A DNA stretch of 18,465 bases. Origin: Marinilabiliales bacterium (lineage in GTDB: Bacteria > Bacteroidota > Bacteroidia > Bacteroidales > F082). The position numbers and the translations under genes were made by a program. The notes under the pieces were generated by a model, which saw only the letters and a list, made by a program, of their open reading frames with translations, had not been told where the DNA came from and searched no databases. Below are positions 1 to 7,850 of the stretch, in pieces (the first letter of the stretch is position 1; each line of letters opens with the position of its first letter). The stretch is taken from the NCBI GenBank assembly GCA_002869465.1, contig PKSW01000207.1, positions 1 through 18,465 on the forward strand, in the 5' to 3' direction.

Positions 1-2
1 GA

Positions 3-701
3 GTTAAACAAGGCTTTAAATTCAGCAAGTTTTATGGATATTTTGATGCGGCAATTTTTTACCAGGAGTATGATAATACCATTGAATACCTTTTCGGGTT
101 TTGGGACTTTGATTTCGCCCTTGCCGGTTTTAAGTTTGTAAATACCGGTAAATCAAAAGTTACAGGAATTGATATTTCACTCAACGGACAAGCCAAGATT
201 GGAAAGAATTTTGAAATATACACTATGTTCGGTTATACCTACGTTGAACCTGTTTCCCTCGACCCTAATTATGTTTTTGCTATTGACGATAGAGGAATTG
301 AATACAGCTATAATTCTACCAGTGTTGACTCATCTCAGAATATTCTCAAATATCGTTTCCTCCATACGGTCAAATTTGATATTGAATTTAATTATAAATC
401 ATTTGCCTTTGGAACCAGTATGAAGTACTTTAGTAAAATAGAAAATCTGGATAATTCAATATTTGAATTTGAAAATGCAACCATAGAATCAGGCACCATG
501 CAACCCATCTTATATAGCAATTACTTTTATAATCAAAACAACGGAAATATTATATTTGATATGAGATTAAGCTATTCTTTCAGACAGTATCATAAGATAG
601 CTATAATTTCAAATAACATATTTAACAGGTGGTACTCATTACGACCACTCAAGGCAGAAGCCATGAGAAATATTACATTGCAGTATACATTAAGCCTTTA
701 A
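3..701 (+). CDS. TonB-dependent outer-membrane receptor, C-terminal part (5' end outside window)
   Basis: An open frame runs in from the left edge with no start codon and ends at TAA 699-701, giving about 232 residues. The product alternates aromatic and polar residues as transmembrane beta-strands do. Examples are YGYFDAAIFYQEYDN near the left edge, then a strand with VNTGKSKVTGIDISL, a pattern typical of the last strands of TonB-dependent receptor barrels. The end, with IFNRWYSLRPLKAEAMRNITLQ and a short final strand, matches the usual receptor C-terminus (an 'N-x-x-Y-x-x-R' turn followed by the closing strand). The plug domain and TonB box lie outside the window, so the substrate cannot be inferred. 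A secreted protein gene starts 11 nt downstream, so the two are probably co-transcribed. Confidence 0.8.
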   Translation, partial: VKQGFKFSKFYGYFDAAIFYQEYDNTIEYLFGFWDFDFALAGFKFVNTGKSKVTGIDISLNGQAKIGKNFEIYTMFGYTYVEPVSLDPNYVFAIDDRGIEYSYNSTSVDSSQNILKYRFLHTVKFDIEFNYKSFAFGTSMKYFSKIENLDNSIFEFENATIESGTMQPILYSNYFYNQNNGNIIFDMRLSYSFRQYHKIAIISNNIFNRWYSLRPLKAEAMRNITLQYTLSL

Positions 702-712
702 AACAGTCTACC

Positions 713-1477
713 ATGAAAAAACTAATCTTTCCGCTTTTAGTTGGATTTATTCTATGCGCATGCCAGCCCCTGTTCGCTCAAAAAGGGTATTCTTTCCCTG
801 ACACAGTTAAATACAAAAAAAATGTAATCAGGTGGAATCTTACCCCTTTTATTTTGTGGAGTAAAAAGAATATTAATTTAGGTTATGAAAGAGTATTATC
901 CCCTTACAGATCTTTTTCCGTAAATGCTGGTTATTTTGAGCTGCCATCCCTGGTTCAAGGTGTGTATGACAGTTTGAACATTGAACGGTCAGGAAATAAA
1001 GGAGGATTATCTATTTCTGGTGATTACAGGTTTTATTTCAAAAAAAGAAATAAAAATAGGGCACCTGACGGACTCTACTGGGGTGTATATGGCGCTTACC
1101 AGTATTACCAGTTTGAAAATACGGTTCAAGTTTTAAATGGCCCTACAATTAGTGGAGATTTCACTTTTGGTTCTAATATTAATATTTTAAGTGGAGGAGT
1201 AGAACTCGGTTATCAGTTTATTATAAAAGAAAGATTATCTATTGATTTTGTATTTATAGGTCCTTCTGTTTCAGTGTATACAGCAAAATTTACTTTGAGC
1301 GGAGACCTGGATTTCGATGAAGAGAATGAATATTTGCAGGCAATATATGATATATTAAAAAATACGATTCCTGGTTTTGAACAGATGGTTCAAGATAGTG
1401 AATTGATCACAAAAGGTGCTAATATGCGCATGGGACTGGGAATGCGTTATCTTGTACAGATTGGTTACCGGTTTTAG
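713..1477 (+). CDS. Secreted, probable outer-membrane beta-barrel protein (unknown function)
   Basis: 254 residues. I chose ATG 713 because it gives a clear signal peptide: a Lys-Lys start, a hydrophobic core, and cleavage after PLFAQ around residue 22. The frame stays open upstream, but a longer start would hide this signal. A Cys in LCAC could be read as a lipobox, but the FAQ site looks more natural. The mature part alternates hydrophobic and polar residues, with phrases such as WNLTPFILWSKKNINLGYERV, GLYWGVYGAYQYYQF and GGVELGYQFIIKERLSIDF. It ends in a strand with LVQIGYRF whose last residue is Phe, the classic outer-membrane C-terminal signature. It resembles the DUF3575-like small barrels of Bacteroidota. 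The preceding TonB-dependent receptor ends 11 nt upstream, so it may serve the same uptake system. I infer this from position only. Confidence 0.7.
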   Translation: MKKLIFPLLVGFILCACQPLFAQKGYSFPDTVKYKKNVIRWNLTPFILWSKKNINLGYERVLSPYRSFSVNAGYFELPSLVQGVYDSLNIERSGNKGGLSISGDYRFYFKKRNKNRAPDGLYWGVYGAYQYYQFENTVQVLNGPTISGDFTFGSNINILSGGVELGYQFIIKERLSIDFVFIGPSVSVYTAKFTLSGDLDFDEENEYLQAIYDILKNTIPGFEQMVQDSELITKGANMRMGLGMRYLVQIGYRF

Positions 1478-1513
1478 ACATCCTTAAAAATTGTCTTAAA
1501 CACACATAATAGT

Positions 1514-1545
1514 TTGAACTTCAATTCAAGATTATTTAGAATCTT
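1514..1545 (+). promoter_or_regulatory. Inverted repeats upstream of hmgA (candidate operator)
   Basis: Two small dyads lie just before the hmgA -7 box. TTGAACTTCAA (1514-1524) is a palindrome around a single central base. AAGATT-N6-AATCTT (1528-1545) has two perfect 6-bp arms and falls where a -33 region would sit. Their placement suits a transcription-factor site for the tyrosine operon, but the arms are AT-rich and could be chance. Confidence 0.3.
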
Positions 1546-1554
1546 TCTTATTGT

Positions 1555-1562
1555 TATCTTTG
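1555..1562 (+). promoter_or_regulatory. Bacteroidota-type -7 box before hmgA
   Basis: TATCTTTG matches the TAnnTTTG -7 consensus of the main Bacteroidota sigma factor and lies 29 nt before the hmgA ATG. No good TTTG element is visible about 20 nt upstream. This is the only strong promoter-like site ahead of the four tightly spaced catabolic genes. Confidence 0.5.
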
Positions 1563-1591
1563 CAGGCAGTAAATATTAAAATCTGCTTTGA

Positions 1592-2752
1592 ATGCCATAT
1601 TATCAGAAACTTGGTGAAATTCCTGCAAAAAGACACATTCAATTTCGCAAACCGGACGGACAGCTTTATGCTGAAGAATTGGTGTCAACAGAAGGATTTT
1701 CCAACATTTATTCCAACATTTATCATTGCTATCCACCAACGGCTGTGACTGCTATTGATCAACCTTACAACGTGACACCTGAAACTTCTGTAGAAAGGAA
1801 TATGCAACACAGGGCGTTTCGTGGCTTTGATGTTCAACCTGTGGATGATTATATTGAAAGTAGAAAAATTGTACTTTTCAATGATGATGTGTATCTCAGC
1901 CTCGCAGCACCACAGAAATCAATGAAAGACTATTTCTATAAAAATTCTCAAGCTGATGAAATGGTATTTATACATGAAGGAGGTGGCACACTGCATTCGG
2001 TGTATGGAAGTCTTTCATTCAAAGAAGGTGATCACATCATTATTCCTAAAGGAACCGTGCATCAAATTCATTTTAACGATAAAAAAAACAGGTTATTTAT
2101 AACCGAATCATTTCACACTCTTAATTTCCCGAAAAGATATATGAACAACGTGGGGCAGTTGCTGGAGCATTCCCCCTTTTGCGAAAGAGATATACATGGA
2201 CCTGAAAAGCTCAACACATATGATGAAAAGGGTGACTTCCTGGTAAAAATTAAACGTTCTGATATGATTTTCCCGTATCATTATCATACCCACCCTTTTG
2301 ATGCCATTGGCTGGGATGGTTATTTATATCCTTATAAATTTTCGATTTATGATTTTGAGCCCATCACGGGTCGTATTCATCAGCCACCACCGGTGCATCA
2401 AACATTCGAAACGCCTGCTTTCGTCACCTGCGCTTTTGTGCCCAGGTTGTATGATTATCACCCACAATCGATACCAGCACCATACAACCACAGCAATGTG
2501 GATTCAGACGAAGTATTGTATTACGTCGACGGCGATTTTATGAGCAGGAACAATATCGGCAGGGGGCAGATCACGCTGCATCCGATTGGCATTCCGCATG
2601 GACCGCACCCGGGTGCTGTTGAAAGAAGTATCGGTAAGAAATTAACAAACGAATACGCGGTGATGGTGGATACTTTCAAACCACTGAAACTAACAAAAGA
2701 CGCGCTGAATATCGAAGATAAAGATTACTATAAAAGTTGGTTAACAGAATAA
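1592..2752 (+). CDS. hmgA: Homogentisate 1,2-dioxygenase
   Basis: Cytoplasmic non-haem Fe(II) dioxygenase that opens the ring of homogentisate to give maleylacetoacetate, the central step of phenylalanine/tyrosine breakdown. The 386-residue product is a cupin-type protein. The C-terminal domain carries the expected iron ligands: His300 in YNHSN, Glu307 in DSDEV (one residue further along than in the human spacing) and His336 in PHGPHPG. His263 in RIHQPPPVHQTF is the likely equivalent of the catalytic His292 of the human enzyme. The N-terminal half has the usual cupin run EGGGTLHSVYGSLSFKEGDH. It is shorter than the roughly 430-445-residue proteobacterial and animal enzymes. The start is the first ATG after a -7 box. 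It is the first gene of the operon, with hppD 10 nt downstream. Confidence 0.95.
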   Translation: MPYYQKLGEIPAKRHIQFRKPDGQLYAEELVSTEGFSNIYSNIYHCYPPTAVTAIDQPYNVTPETSVERNMQHRAFRGFDVQPVDDYIESRKIVLFNDDVYLSLAAPQKSMKDYFYKNSQADEMVFIHEGGGTLHSVYGSLSFKEGDHIIIPKGTVHQIHFNDKKNRLFITESFHTLNFPKRYMNNVGQLLEHSPFCERDIHGPEKLNTYDEKGDFLVKIKRSDMIFPYHYHTHPFDAIGWDGYLYPYKFSIYDFEPITGRIHQPPPVHQTFETPAFVTCAFVPRLYDYHPQSIPAPYNHSNVDSDEVLYYVDGDFMSRNNIGRGQITLHPIGIPHGPHPGAVERSIGKKLTNEYAVMVDTFKPLKLTKDALNIEDKDYYKSWLTE

Positions 2753-2762
2753 AAGTAGATAA

Positions 2763-3854
2763 ATGAAAAATTGTTTGCCCATCAAGGGAACAGATTATGT
2801 TGAATTTTACGTAGGCAACGCCAAGCAGGCGGCCCATTATTACCAATCAGCTTTCGGCTTTCAGCCTGTTGCTTATGCAGGGCTCGAAACCGGGTTAAAA
2901 GACAGGGTATCTTACGTTTTACGGCAGGATAAAGTAACCATCGTATTGACTGGTGCATTAAAACCAGATTCACCGGTTGCTGAGCATCACAAGCTGCATG
3001 GTGATGGCGTTAAAGTAATTGCCATGTGGGTGGATGATGTGCAAAAATCATTTCATGAAACGACTTCAAATGGTGCCAAACCTTATAAGGAACCTTATAC
3101 CATCAAAGATGAAAACGGTGAAGTGAAACTGGCCGGCATATACACTTATGGCGAAACAGTGCATATGTTTGTTGAAAGAGATGCGTATAAGGGTGACTTT
3201 TTACCCGGATTTATAAAATGGGAACCCGAGTATCAACCAAATGATACAGGTCTTCTGTATGTCGATCATATTGTGGGTAATGTAGGTTGGGGTGAAATGG
3301 ATAAAGTAGCTGATTTTTATCGCAATGTATTTGGTTTTGATCAATTGATATCATTTGACGATAAAGATATCTCTACAGAATATACGGCACTAAAAAGCAA
3401 GGTAATGGCCAACGATAACCTGAGGATCAAATTCCCGATTAACGAGCCGGCTAAAGGTTTGATGAGATCACAAATCGAAGAATTTTTGGATTTCTACATC
3501 GGACCAGGTCCACAGCATGTGGCTATAGCAACTGATGATATAATCAAAACTATTGCAGATTTACGCGAAAGAGGTGTTGACTTTTTGAATGTGCCTGACA
3601 GCTATTACAACGACGTGTTAGACAGGGTAGGAGCCATTGAAGAAGATATTGAAGTGCTGAAGAAATATAAAATACTCATCGACAGGGACGATAAAGGATA
3701 TCTATTGCAATTATTTACAAAACCCGTTGAAGACAGACCAACCTTCTTTTTCGAGATCATCCAGAGAAAAGGAGCTGAATCATTTGGTAAAGGTAATTTT
3801 AAAGCGCTTTTTGAAGCCATTGAAAGAGAACAGCGAAACAGGGGAACCTTATAA
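2763..3854 (+). CDS. hppD: 4-Hydroxyphenylpyruvate dioxygenase
   Basis: Fe(II)-dependent enzyme that turns 4-hydroxyphenylpyruvate, oxygen and the substrate's own keto-acid side chain into homogentisate, feeding hmgA directly. The 363-residue protein shows the two vicinal-oxygen-chelate domains of the family. The N-terminal one covers roughly residues 8-150 (YVEFYVGNAKQAAHYY...FGF) and the catalytic one roughly 164-340. The metal triad is visible as His169 (YVDHIV), His252 (PQHVAIATDDI) and Glu331 (FFFEIIQRKG). The C-terminal helix region after RKGAESFGKGNFKALFEAIE matches the gate that closes the active site in known enzymes. It starts 10 nt after hmgA and ends 23 nt before fahA, so it is part of the same transcription unit. 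Confidence 0.96.
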   Translation: MKNCLPIKGTDYVEFYVGNAKQAAHYYQSAFGFQPVAYAGLETGLKDRVSYVLRQDKVTIVLTGALKPDSPVAEHHKLHGDGVKVIAMWVDDVQKSFHETTSNGAKPYKEPYTIKDENGEVKLAGIYTYGETVHMFVERDAYKGDFLPGFIKWEPEYQPNDTGLLYVDHIVGNVGWGEMDKVADFYRNVFGFDQLISFDDKDISTEYTALKSKVMANDNLRIKFPINEPAKGLMRSQIEEFLDFYIGPGPQHVAIATDDIIKTIADLRERGVDFLNVPDSYYNDVLDRVGAIEEDIEVLKKYKILIDRDDKGYLLQLFTKPVEDRPTFFFEIIQRKGAESFGKGNFKALFEAIEREQRNRGTL

Positions 3855-3877
3855 TAATTAATAGAAGCAATTCATTT

Positions 3878-5152
3878 ATGATTGAAGCAAACAACCCAAA
3901 ATTAACATCATGGATAGCTGTTGATAATGACAGCGATTTTCCAATTCAGAATATTCCATTTGGTATCGGCAAACCTCAGCATAAATCACCACGCCCGTTG
4001 AGCAGGATTGGCGATTTTGCCATCGACTTGTCGGTTTTGTCAGATTATGGTTTTTTTGATGATCTGAAAATCGAAAATTATGGTGTGTTTTATGCTCCGG
4101 TTTTAAACGACCTGATGGAACTTGGAAAGCCCTTATGGAAATCAATAAGAAACAGGATTTCCGAAATTTTCAAGGAAGAAAATGCGCAGTTGCGCGACGA
4201 CAAGGTTATTCGTAAAGAAGCAATTATCCCTATGAACGAAGTTGAAATGATGATGCCGGTTGAGGTGGGTGATTATACTGATTTTTACTCCAGCGTAGAA
4301 CATGCCACCAATGTGGGTGCTATGTTCCGCGACCCTGACAATGCACTACTGCCTAACTGGAAACACATCCCAATAGGATATCACGGACGATCATCTTCCA
4401 TTGTAGTTTCAGGAACAGATATCCACCGACCAAAAGGCCAGTATAAACTGGATACTGAGGAAAAGCCACAATTTGGCCCCTGCCGCTTATTTGATTTTGA
4501 ATTGGAAATGGCTTTCATTACCGGATCAAAAACGAAACTTGGAGAAAGTATTGACATTAAAAATGCGGAAGACCATATTTTCGGCCTGGTGCTTTTTAAT
4601 GACCTTACAGCGAGGGATATTCAAAAATGGGAATATGTGCCCTTAGGTCCATTTCTTGGAAAAAATTTTGGATCAGTGGTGTCACCATGGATCGTTACCC
4701 TGGAAGCACTGGAGCCTTTCAGAACTGATGGCCCAAAACAGGAGCCTGAGGTATTGCCTTACCTCCAATTTAACGGAGCACGCAATTTTGACGTAAGCCT
4801 GGAGGTATATCTTCAACCTGAAAATAGTGACAAATCGATAGTTTGTCAATCAAATCTCAAATATTTATACTGGAATATGTCGCAGCAATTGGCGCATCAT
4901 ACCGTGAATGGATGTAATATCAATCCAGGTGATATGTATGCTTCAGGAACTATTTCAGGTCCAACACCCGACTCCTACGGATCAATGCTTGAATTGAGCT
5001 GGAAAGGCACAAAAACCATCACATTAAAAGATGGATCAGAAAGAAAGTTCGTTAACGACAATGATACCATTATCATGAAAGGTTATGCAATAAAAGATGG
5101 TGTGCGAATAGGGTTCGGAGATTGTGTTACCAAAGTTTTACCAACTCTTTAA
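3878..5152 (+). CDS. fahA: Fumarylacetoacetase
   Basis: Final hydrolase of the homogentisate pathway, splitting fumarylacetoacetate into fumarate and acetoacetate. The 424-residue length is close to that of the human enzyme (419). The active-site residues line up with the human ones at a constant offset of nine: Asp135, His142 (catalytic, in SSVEHATN), Arg151, Glu208 and Glu210 (FELEMAF, metal), and Asp242 (NDLTARD, metal). Glu372 in SMLELSWKGTK corresponds to human Glu364. The small SH3-like N-terminal domain (about residues 1-120) is present, so this is the true FAH type rather than a short FAH-fold isomerase. It lies between hppD and a flavin reductase-like gene with gaps of 23 and 8 nt. 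It needs fumarylacetoacetate, yet no maleylacetoacetate isomerase gene is present in the window. Confidence 0.96.
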   Translation: MIEANNPKLTSWIAVDNDSDFPIQNIPFGIGKPQHKSPRPLSRIGDFAIDLSVLSDYGFFDDLKIENYGVFYAPVLNDLMELGKPLWKSIRNRISEIFKEENAQLRDDKVIRKEAIIPMNEVEMMMPVEVGDYTDFYSSVEHATNVGAMFRDPDNALLPNWKHIPIGYHGRSSSIVVSGTDIHRPKGQYKLDTEEKPQFGPCRLFDFELEMAFITGSKTKLGESIDIKNAEDHIFGLVLFNDLTARDIQKWEYVPLGPFLGKNFGSVVSPWIVTLEALEPFRTDGPKQEPEVLPYLQFNGARNFDVSLEVYLQPENSDKSIVCQSNLKYLYWNMSQQLAHHTVNGCNINPGDMYASGTISGPTPDSYGSMLELSWKGTKTITLKDGSERKFVNDNDTIIMKGYAIKDGVRIGFGDCVTKVLPTL

Positions 5153-5160
5153 ACCATACC

Positions 5161-6039
5161 ATGCTGAAAATAGACCCCTCCGAATATTCCAATCAGAAAC
5201 TCCATAAAATATTACTGGGAGGCGTGGCTCCGCGTCCCATCGCATTTGTAAGTACTATTGATAAGAAAGGCCGGGTTAATTTATCTCCATTTAGTTTTTA
5301 TAATGCATTTGGCGTGAATCCGACAACTTTGATTTTTTCTCCTTCAAGGCGTGGTAGGGATAACACGACAAAGCATACGTTGGAAAATATTCTTGAAGTT
5401 CCTGAAGTAGTGATCAACGCGGTAAACTATGGTATGGTGCAACAGATGAGTTTAAGCAGCACTGAGTACCCAAAAGGTGTGAATGAATTTGTTAAATCAG
5501 GATTGACACCAGTGGATTCTTCTATAGTGAAACCTCCCAGGGTGAAAGAATCACCATTACAATTTGAATGTCAAGTAAGGGAAGTAATCGAAACCGGAGG
5601 AAAGGCCGGATCGGCCAACCTGGTGATATGTGAAATTGTAATGGTGCATATAAAGGAAGGTTTGTTAGATGAGGAAGGGAATATTGATACAGATAAAATT
5701 GATCTGGTAGGCAGATTGGGTGGTGATTTTTACGTAAGGACAGTTGGTAATGCCAAATTTAAAGTCCCAAAACCACTATCGGAAATCGGAATTGGGGTAG
5801 ATAATTTGCCGGAACACATCCGGTTAAGCAAATACTTGAGTGGAAATGATCTGGGTATATTAGGAAATTTAAAAGAATTACCGTCAGTGGAAGAAATGAA
5901 GAGCACATCATATCAATTTCAGGGTGATGATTTAAATTCACTTACTGAAAAAGACCTTCATAATAAAGCCAAACAACTGATTACAGAAGGTAAGCCATTT
6001 GAAGCTTTAAAAATTCTGATGGTTAAAACCTTCCGATAA
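5161..6039 (+). CDS. FMN-binding split-barrel (flavin reductase-like) protein
   Basis: 292 residues. I chose ATG 5161, 8 nt after fahA. The frame is open further upstream, but a longer start would overlap fahA. Residues about 10-200 form a flavin reductase-like (DIM6/NTAB) split barrel. Recognisable parts are PRPIAFVSTIDKKGRVNLSP (24-43), NAFGVNPTTLIFSP (48-61), the ENILEVPEVVINAVNY strand and GRLGGDFYV (184-192). Residues about 205-292 are an extra, mostly helical tail. It closes the tyrosine operon. Members of this fold bind FMN and act as flavin reductases or other flavoenzymes, but the reaction here is not known. It might supply reduced flavin, or take part in a missing pathway step. Its stop lies inside the 3' end of the opposing hydroxylase gene. 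Confidence 0.82.
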   Translation: MLKIDPSEYSNQKLHKILLGGVAPRPIAFVSTIDKKGRVNLSPFSFYNAFGVNPTTLIFSPSRRGRDNTTKHTLENILEVPEVVINAVNYGMVQQMSLSSTEYPKGVNEFVKSGLTPVDSSIVKPPRVKESPLQFECQVREVIETGGKAGSANLVICEIVMVHIKEGLLDEEGNIDTDKIDLVGRLGGDFYVRTVGNAKFKVPKPLSEIGIGVDNLPEHIRLSKYLSGNDLGILGNLKELPSVEEMKSTSYQFQGDDLNSLTEKDLHNKAKQLITEGKPFEALKILMVKTFR

Positions 6040-7756
6040 CATCTTTTCCATTTTTAATCAGATGGGCATAATTTTCATGATCAGCACAAAGCGCATTCAG
6101 ATAATTGTTAATTTCCGTTTTGAGTTGTTCTTCTTCTCCTTTGGTTAACATTTCCAGGATTTCAATTGGTAATAACCAGTCATTATAATTTCCTTGAATA
6201 AACTCTTTCCATATATTTTTCAATACATCAAGATCTGCCCGATGTTTTCGAACATCTCGCACATTTTGATAGATTTGATGCAATTTCTGGGTCTTCTGAT
6301 TGTGTTTAATTTTGTGCGTTTTATCAACAGGAGCAGAATATTCAAGCCCAAATCCTTCAGCATCAGCCGGACCGGAGAATGCAGATACAATATTTTCGCC
6401 AACAGCCATGTCGTAGGTACCCCATCCGGGTTCGAAAAGAATAATATCGTCATGTTGCACCAGGCAATCTGAAAAAGACATCAGCAATAACTTACCATCT
6501 TTTCTTAATACATTCCTCAAAATGCCTTTTATTTTAATACCGGATTCAAATTCAAATACGGTTTCTTTTCCCATTTTAATTCCAATAGATGAAAGATCAG
6601 AATTGCTTAAAAACCGGGTAGGTTTCAGGGTACCTTTTATCTTTCCGATGGGAGAACCAAATCCATCTTTATGATATGATTTTCCATGTCCGTCCAGCAT
6701 TTCATCTTCATAATTTAAAGTAGTAGGCCCGTTGGTTTTTATATAAACCGAATTGCCATTATGCAATACCATATCAGTAAAAGTACCCGACACCTGCAAA
6801 CCGGAAGAATAAACAAGCGTAGACGTATTTCCTGATTCTATCGCTTTAATAATACCATCCAACCCACCGGTACTTAAAGCCATAAATGAAGCAAATTCCT
6901 CCAATACGGATGATAAATGTTGGAAGTTAGGTGTAACAAAAAGCTGTGGTTGGGGTTTGGTAATATCAAAGCTGTAATCACGGGCATTAATATCATAAGG
7001 CAGCTTGATCACATTTTTTTTAAGAGCACCGACACTTTCTCCAATGGACGATAAAAGACCAGCCCCGTATATTTTGGGTTGATCAATAGTTCCGATCAAA
7101 CCGTATTCCACCGTCCACCAGTGTAAATTTCTGATTAGCGACATTTCCGAGGGAGGACCCAATGCGAGACTCAATTCATCAATTCGCATTTCCGCGTTCT
7201 CAATGTCTTTTATTGTCGAATTAGGATCCGTTTTCAAAATGGAAAGACGCCTGATGGCTTCATAAATTTCATAATCTTTTTTTGAAGAAAAGGCTTTTGA
7301 GCCTATCTCGCCAAATTTCCTAAGATATGCTGCATATTCGGGATTGGAAATAATAGGCGCATGCCCAGCGGCTTCATGGATAATGTCAGGAGCGGGTGTG
7401 TATTCAATCTGATGTATGGGCCTGATGTCAGCAGCTATGACCAATACATTGTATTTCTGAAACTCCATAAAGGCTGCCGGAGGAATAAATCCATCAACGG
7501 TTACCGAGGCCCAGCCAATTTTTCCCAGAATATCATTCATCACTTCGGTACTTGGAATGTGATCAACGGAGATACCCGTCTTTTTTAAACCATCTATATA
7601 TGTTTCGTGAGCGTATTTTGAGAGAAAATTCACATTTTGCCGCATTACATATCTCCAGACTGCTTGATCCTGGGCTGTATAGCTGTTATAATCCTGTTCA
7701 ACAATAAATGCAGTCAGATGTTTAGGCAATTTTTCTAAAACAGGATTTTCGAACAT
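6023..7756 (-). CDS. phhA: Phenylalanine 4-monooxygenase, long form (aromatic amino acid hydroxylase)
   Basis: Pterin- and Fe(II)-dependent enzyme that hydroxylates phenylalanine to tyrosine, the entry step to the facing operon. It has 577 residues when started at ATG 7756 (MFENPVLEKL). Upstream in-frame ATG and TTG codons (7780, 7783) coincide with the -7 box and are unlikely starts. Iron ligands are His127 and His132 in DIIHEAAGHAP, and Glu217 in WWTVEYG. The gap between the second His and Glu is about 85 residues, against about 40 in human and short bacterial enzymes, because of a charged helical insertion around residues 155-200. Catalytic sequence ends near residue 295 (LSSVLEEFASFM). 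Beyond it lie a beta-rich region (about 310-480) and a helical end (about 485-577) that I cannot assign. From memory, hydroxylases of similar length are known in other Bacteroidota and some Bacillus. No regulatory ACT domain is visible at the N-terminus. Confidence 0.9.
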   Translation of the reverse strand: MFENPVLEKLPKHLTAFIVEQDYNSYTAQDQAVWRYVMRQNVNFLSKYAHETYIDGLKKTGISVDHIPSTEVMNDILGKIGWASVTVDGFIPPAAFMEFQKYNVLVIAADIRPIHQIEYTPAPDIIHEAAGHAPIISNPEYAAYLRKFGEIGSKAFSSKKDYEIYEAIRRLSILKTDPNSTIKDIENAEMRIDELSLALGPPSEMSLIRNLHWWTVEYGLIGTIDQPKIYGAGLLSSIGESVGALKKNVIKLPYDINARDYSFDITKPQPQLFVTPNFQHLSSVLEEFASFMALSTGGLDGIIKAIESGNTSTLVYSSGLQVSGTFTDMVLHNGNSVYIKTNGPTTLNYEDEMLDGHGKSYHKDGFGSPIGKIKGTLKPTRFLSNSDLSSIGIKMGKETVFEFESGIKIKGILRNVLRKDGKLLLMSFSDCLVQHDDIILFEPGWGTYDMAVGENIVSAFSGPADAEGFGLEYSAPVDKTHKIKHNQKTQKLHQIYQNVRDVRKHRADLDVLKNIWKEFIQGNYNDWLLPIEILEMLTKGEEEQLKTEINNYLNALCADHENYAHLIKNGKDVIGRF

Positions 7757-7780
7757 ATAGCATATAAATTTGGCAAACAT

Positions 7781-7788
7781 CAAAAATA
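7781..7788 (-). promoter_or_regulatory. -7 box of phhA
   Basis: On the minus strand this reads TATTTTTG, a match to TAnnTTTG. It sits 24 nt before the ATG at 7756, similar to the hmgA arrangement. It supports the shorter start and argues against the upstream TTG and ATG codons. Confidence 0.4.
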
Positions 7789-7850
7789 TAGATAATAATC
7801 ATAACCGTTCATATGGAAAGTTTGGAGTTTTATTCGATTTTTGCAAATTG

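Noticed and set aside
1475..1496. AGACA...TGTCT dyad after the outer-membrane protein gene as a terminator
   Set aside because: Only five base pairs with an 11-nt loop and no T-run of note.
3876..4145. 89-residue minus-strand open frame at the start of fahA
   Set aside because: It lies opposite conserved FAH N-terminal coding sequence and has no recognisable domain.
7836..7843. GATTTTTG as a -7 box for the glycosyltransferase gene
   Set aside because: It lacks the initial T of the consensus, lies only 7 nt before the ATG, and the nearest TTTG upstream is at the wrong spacing.
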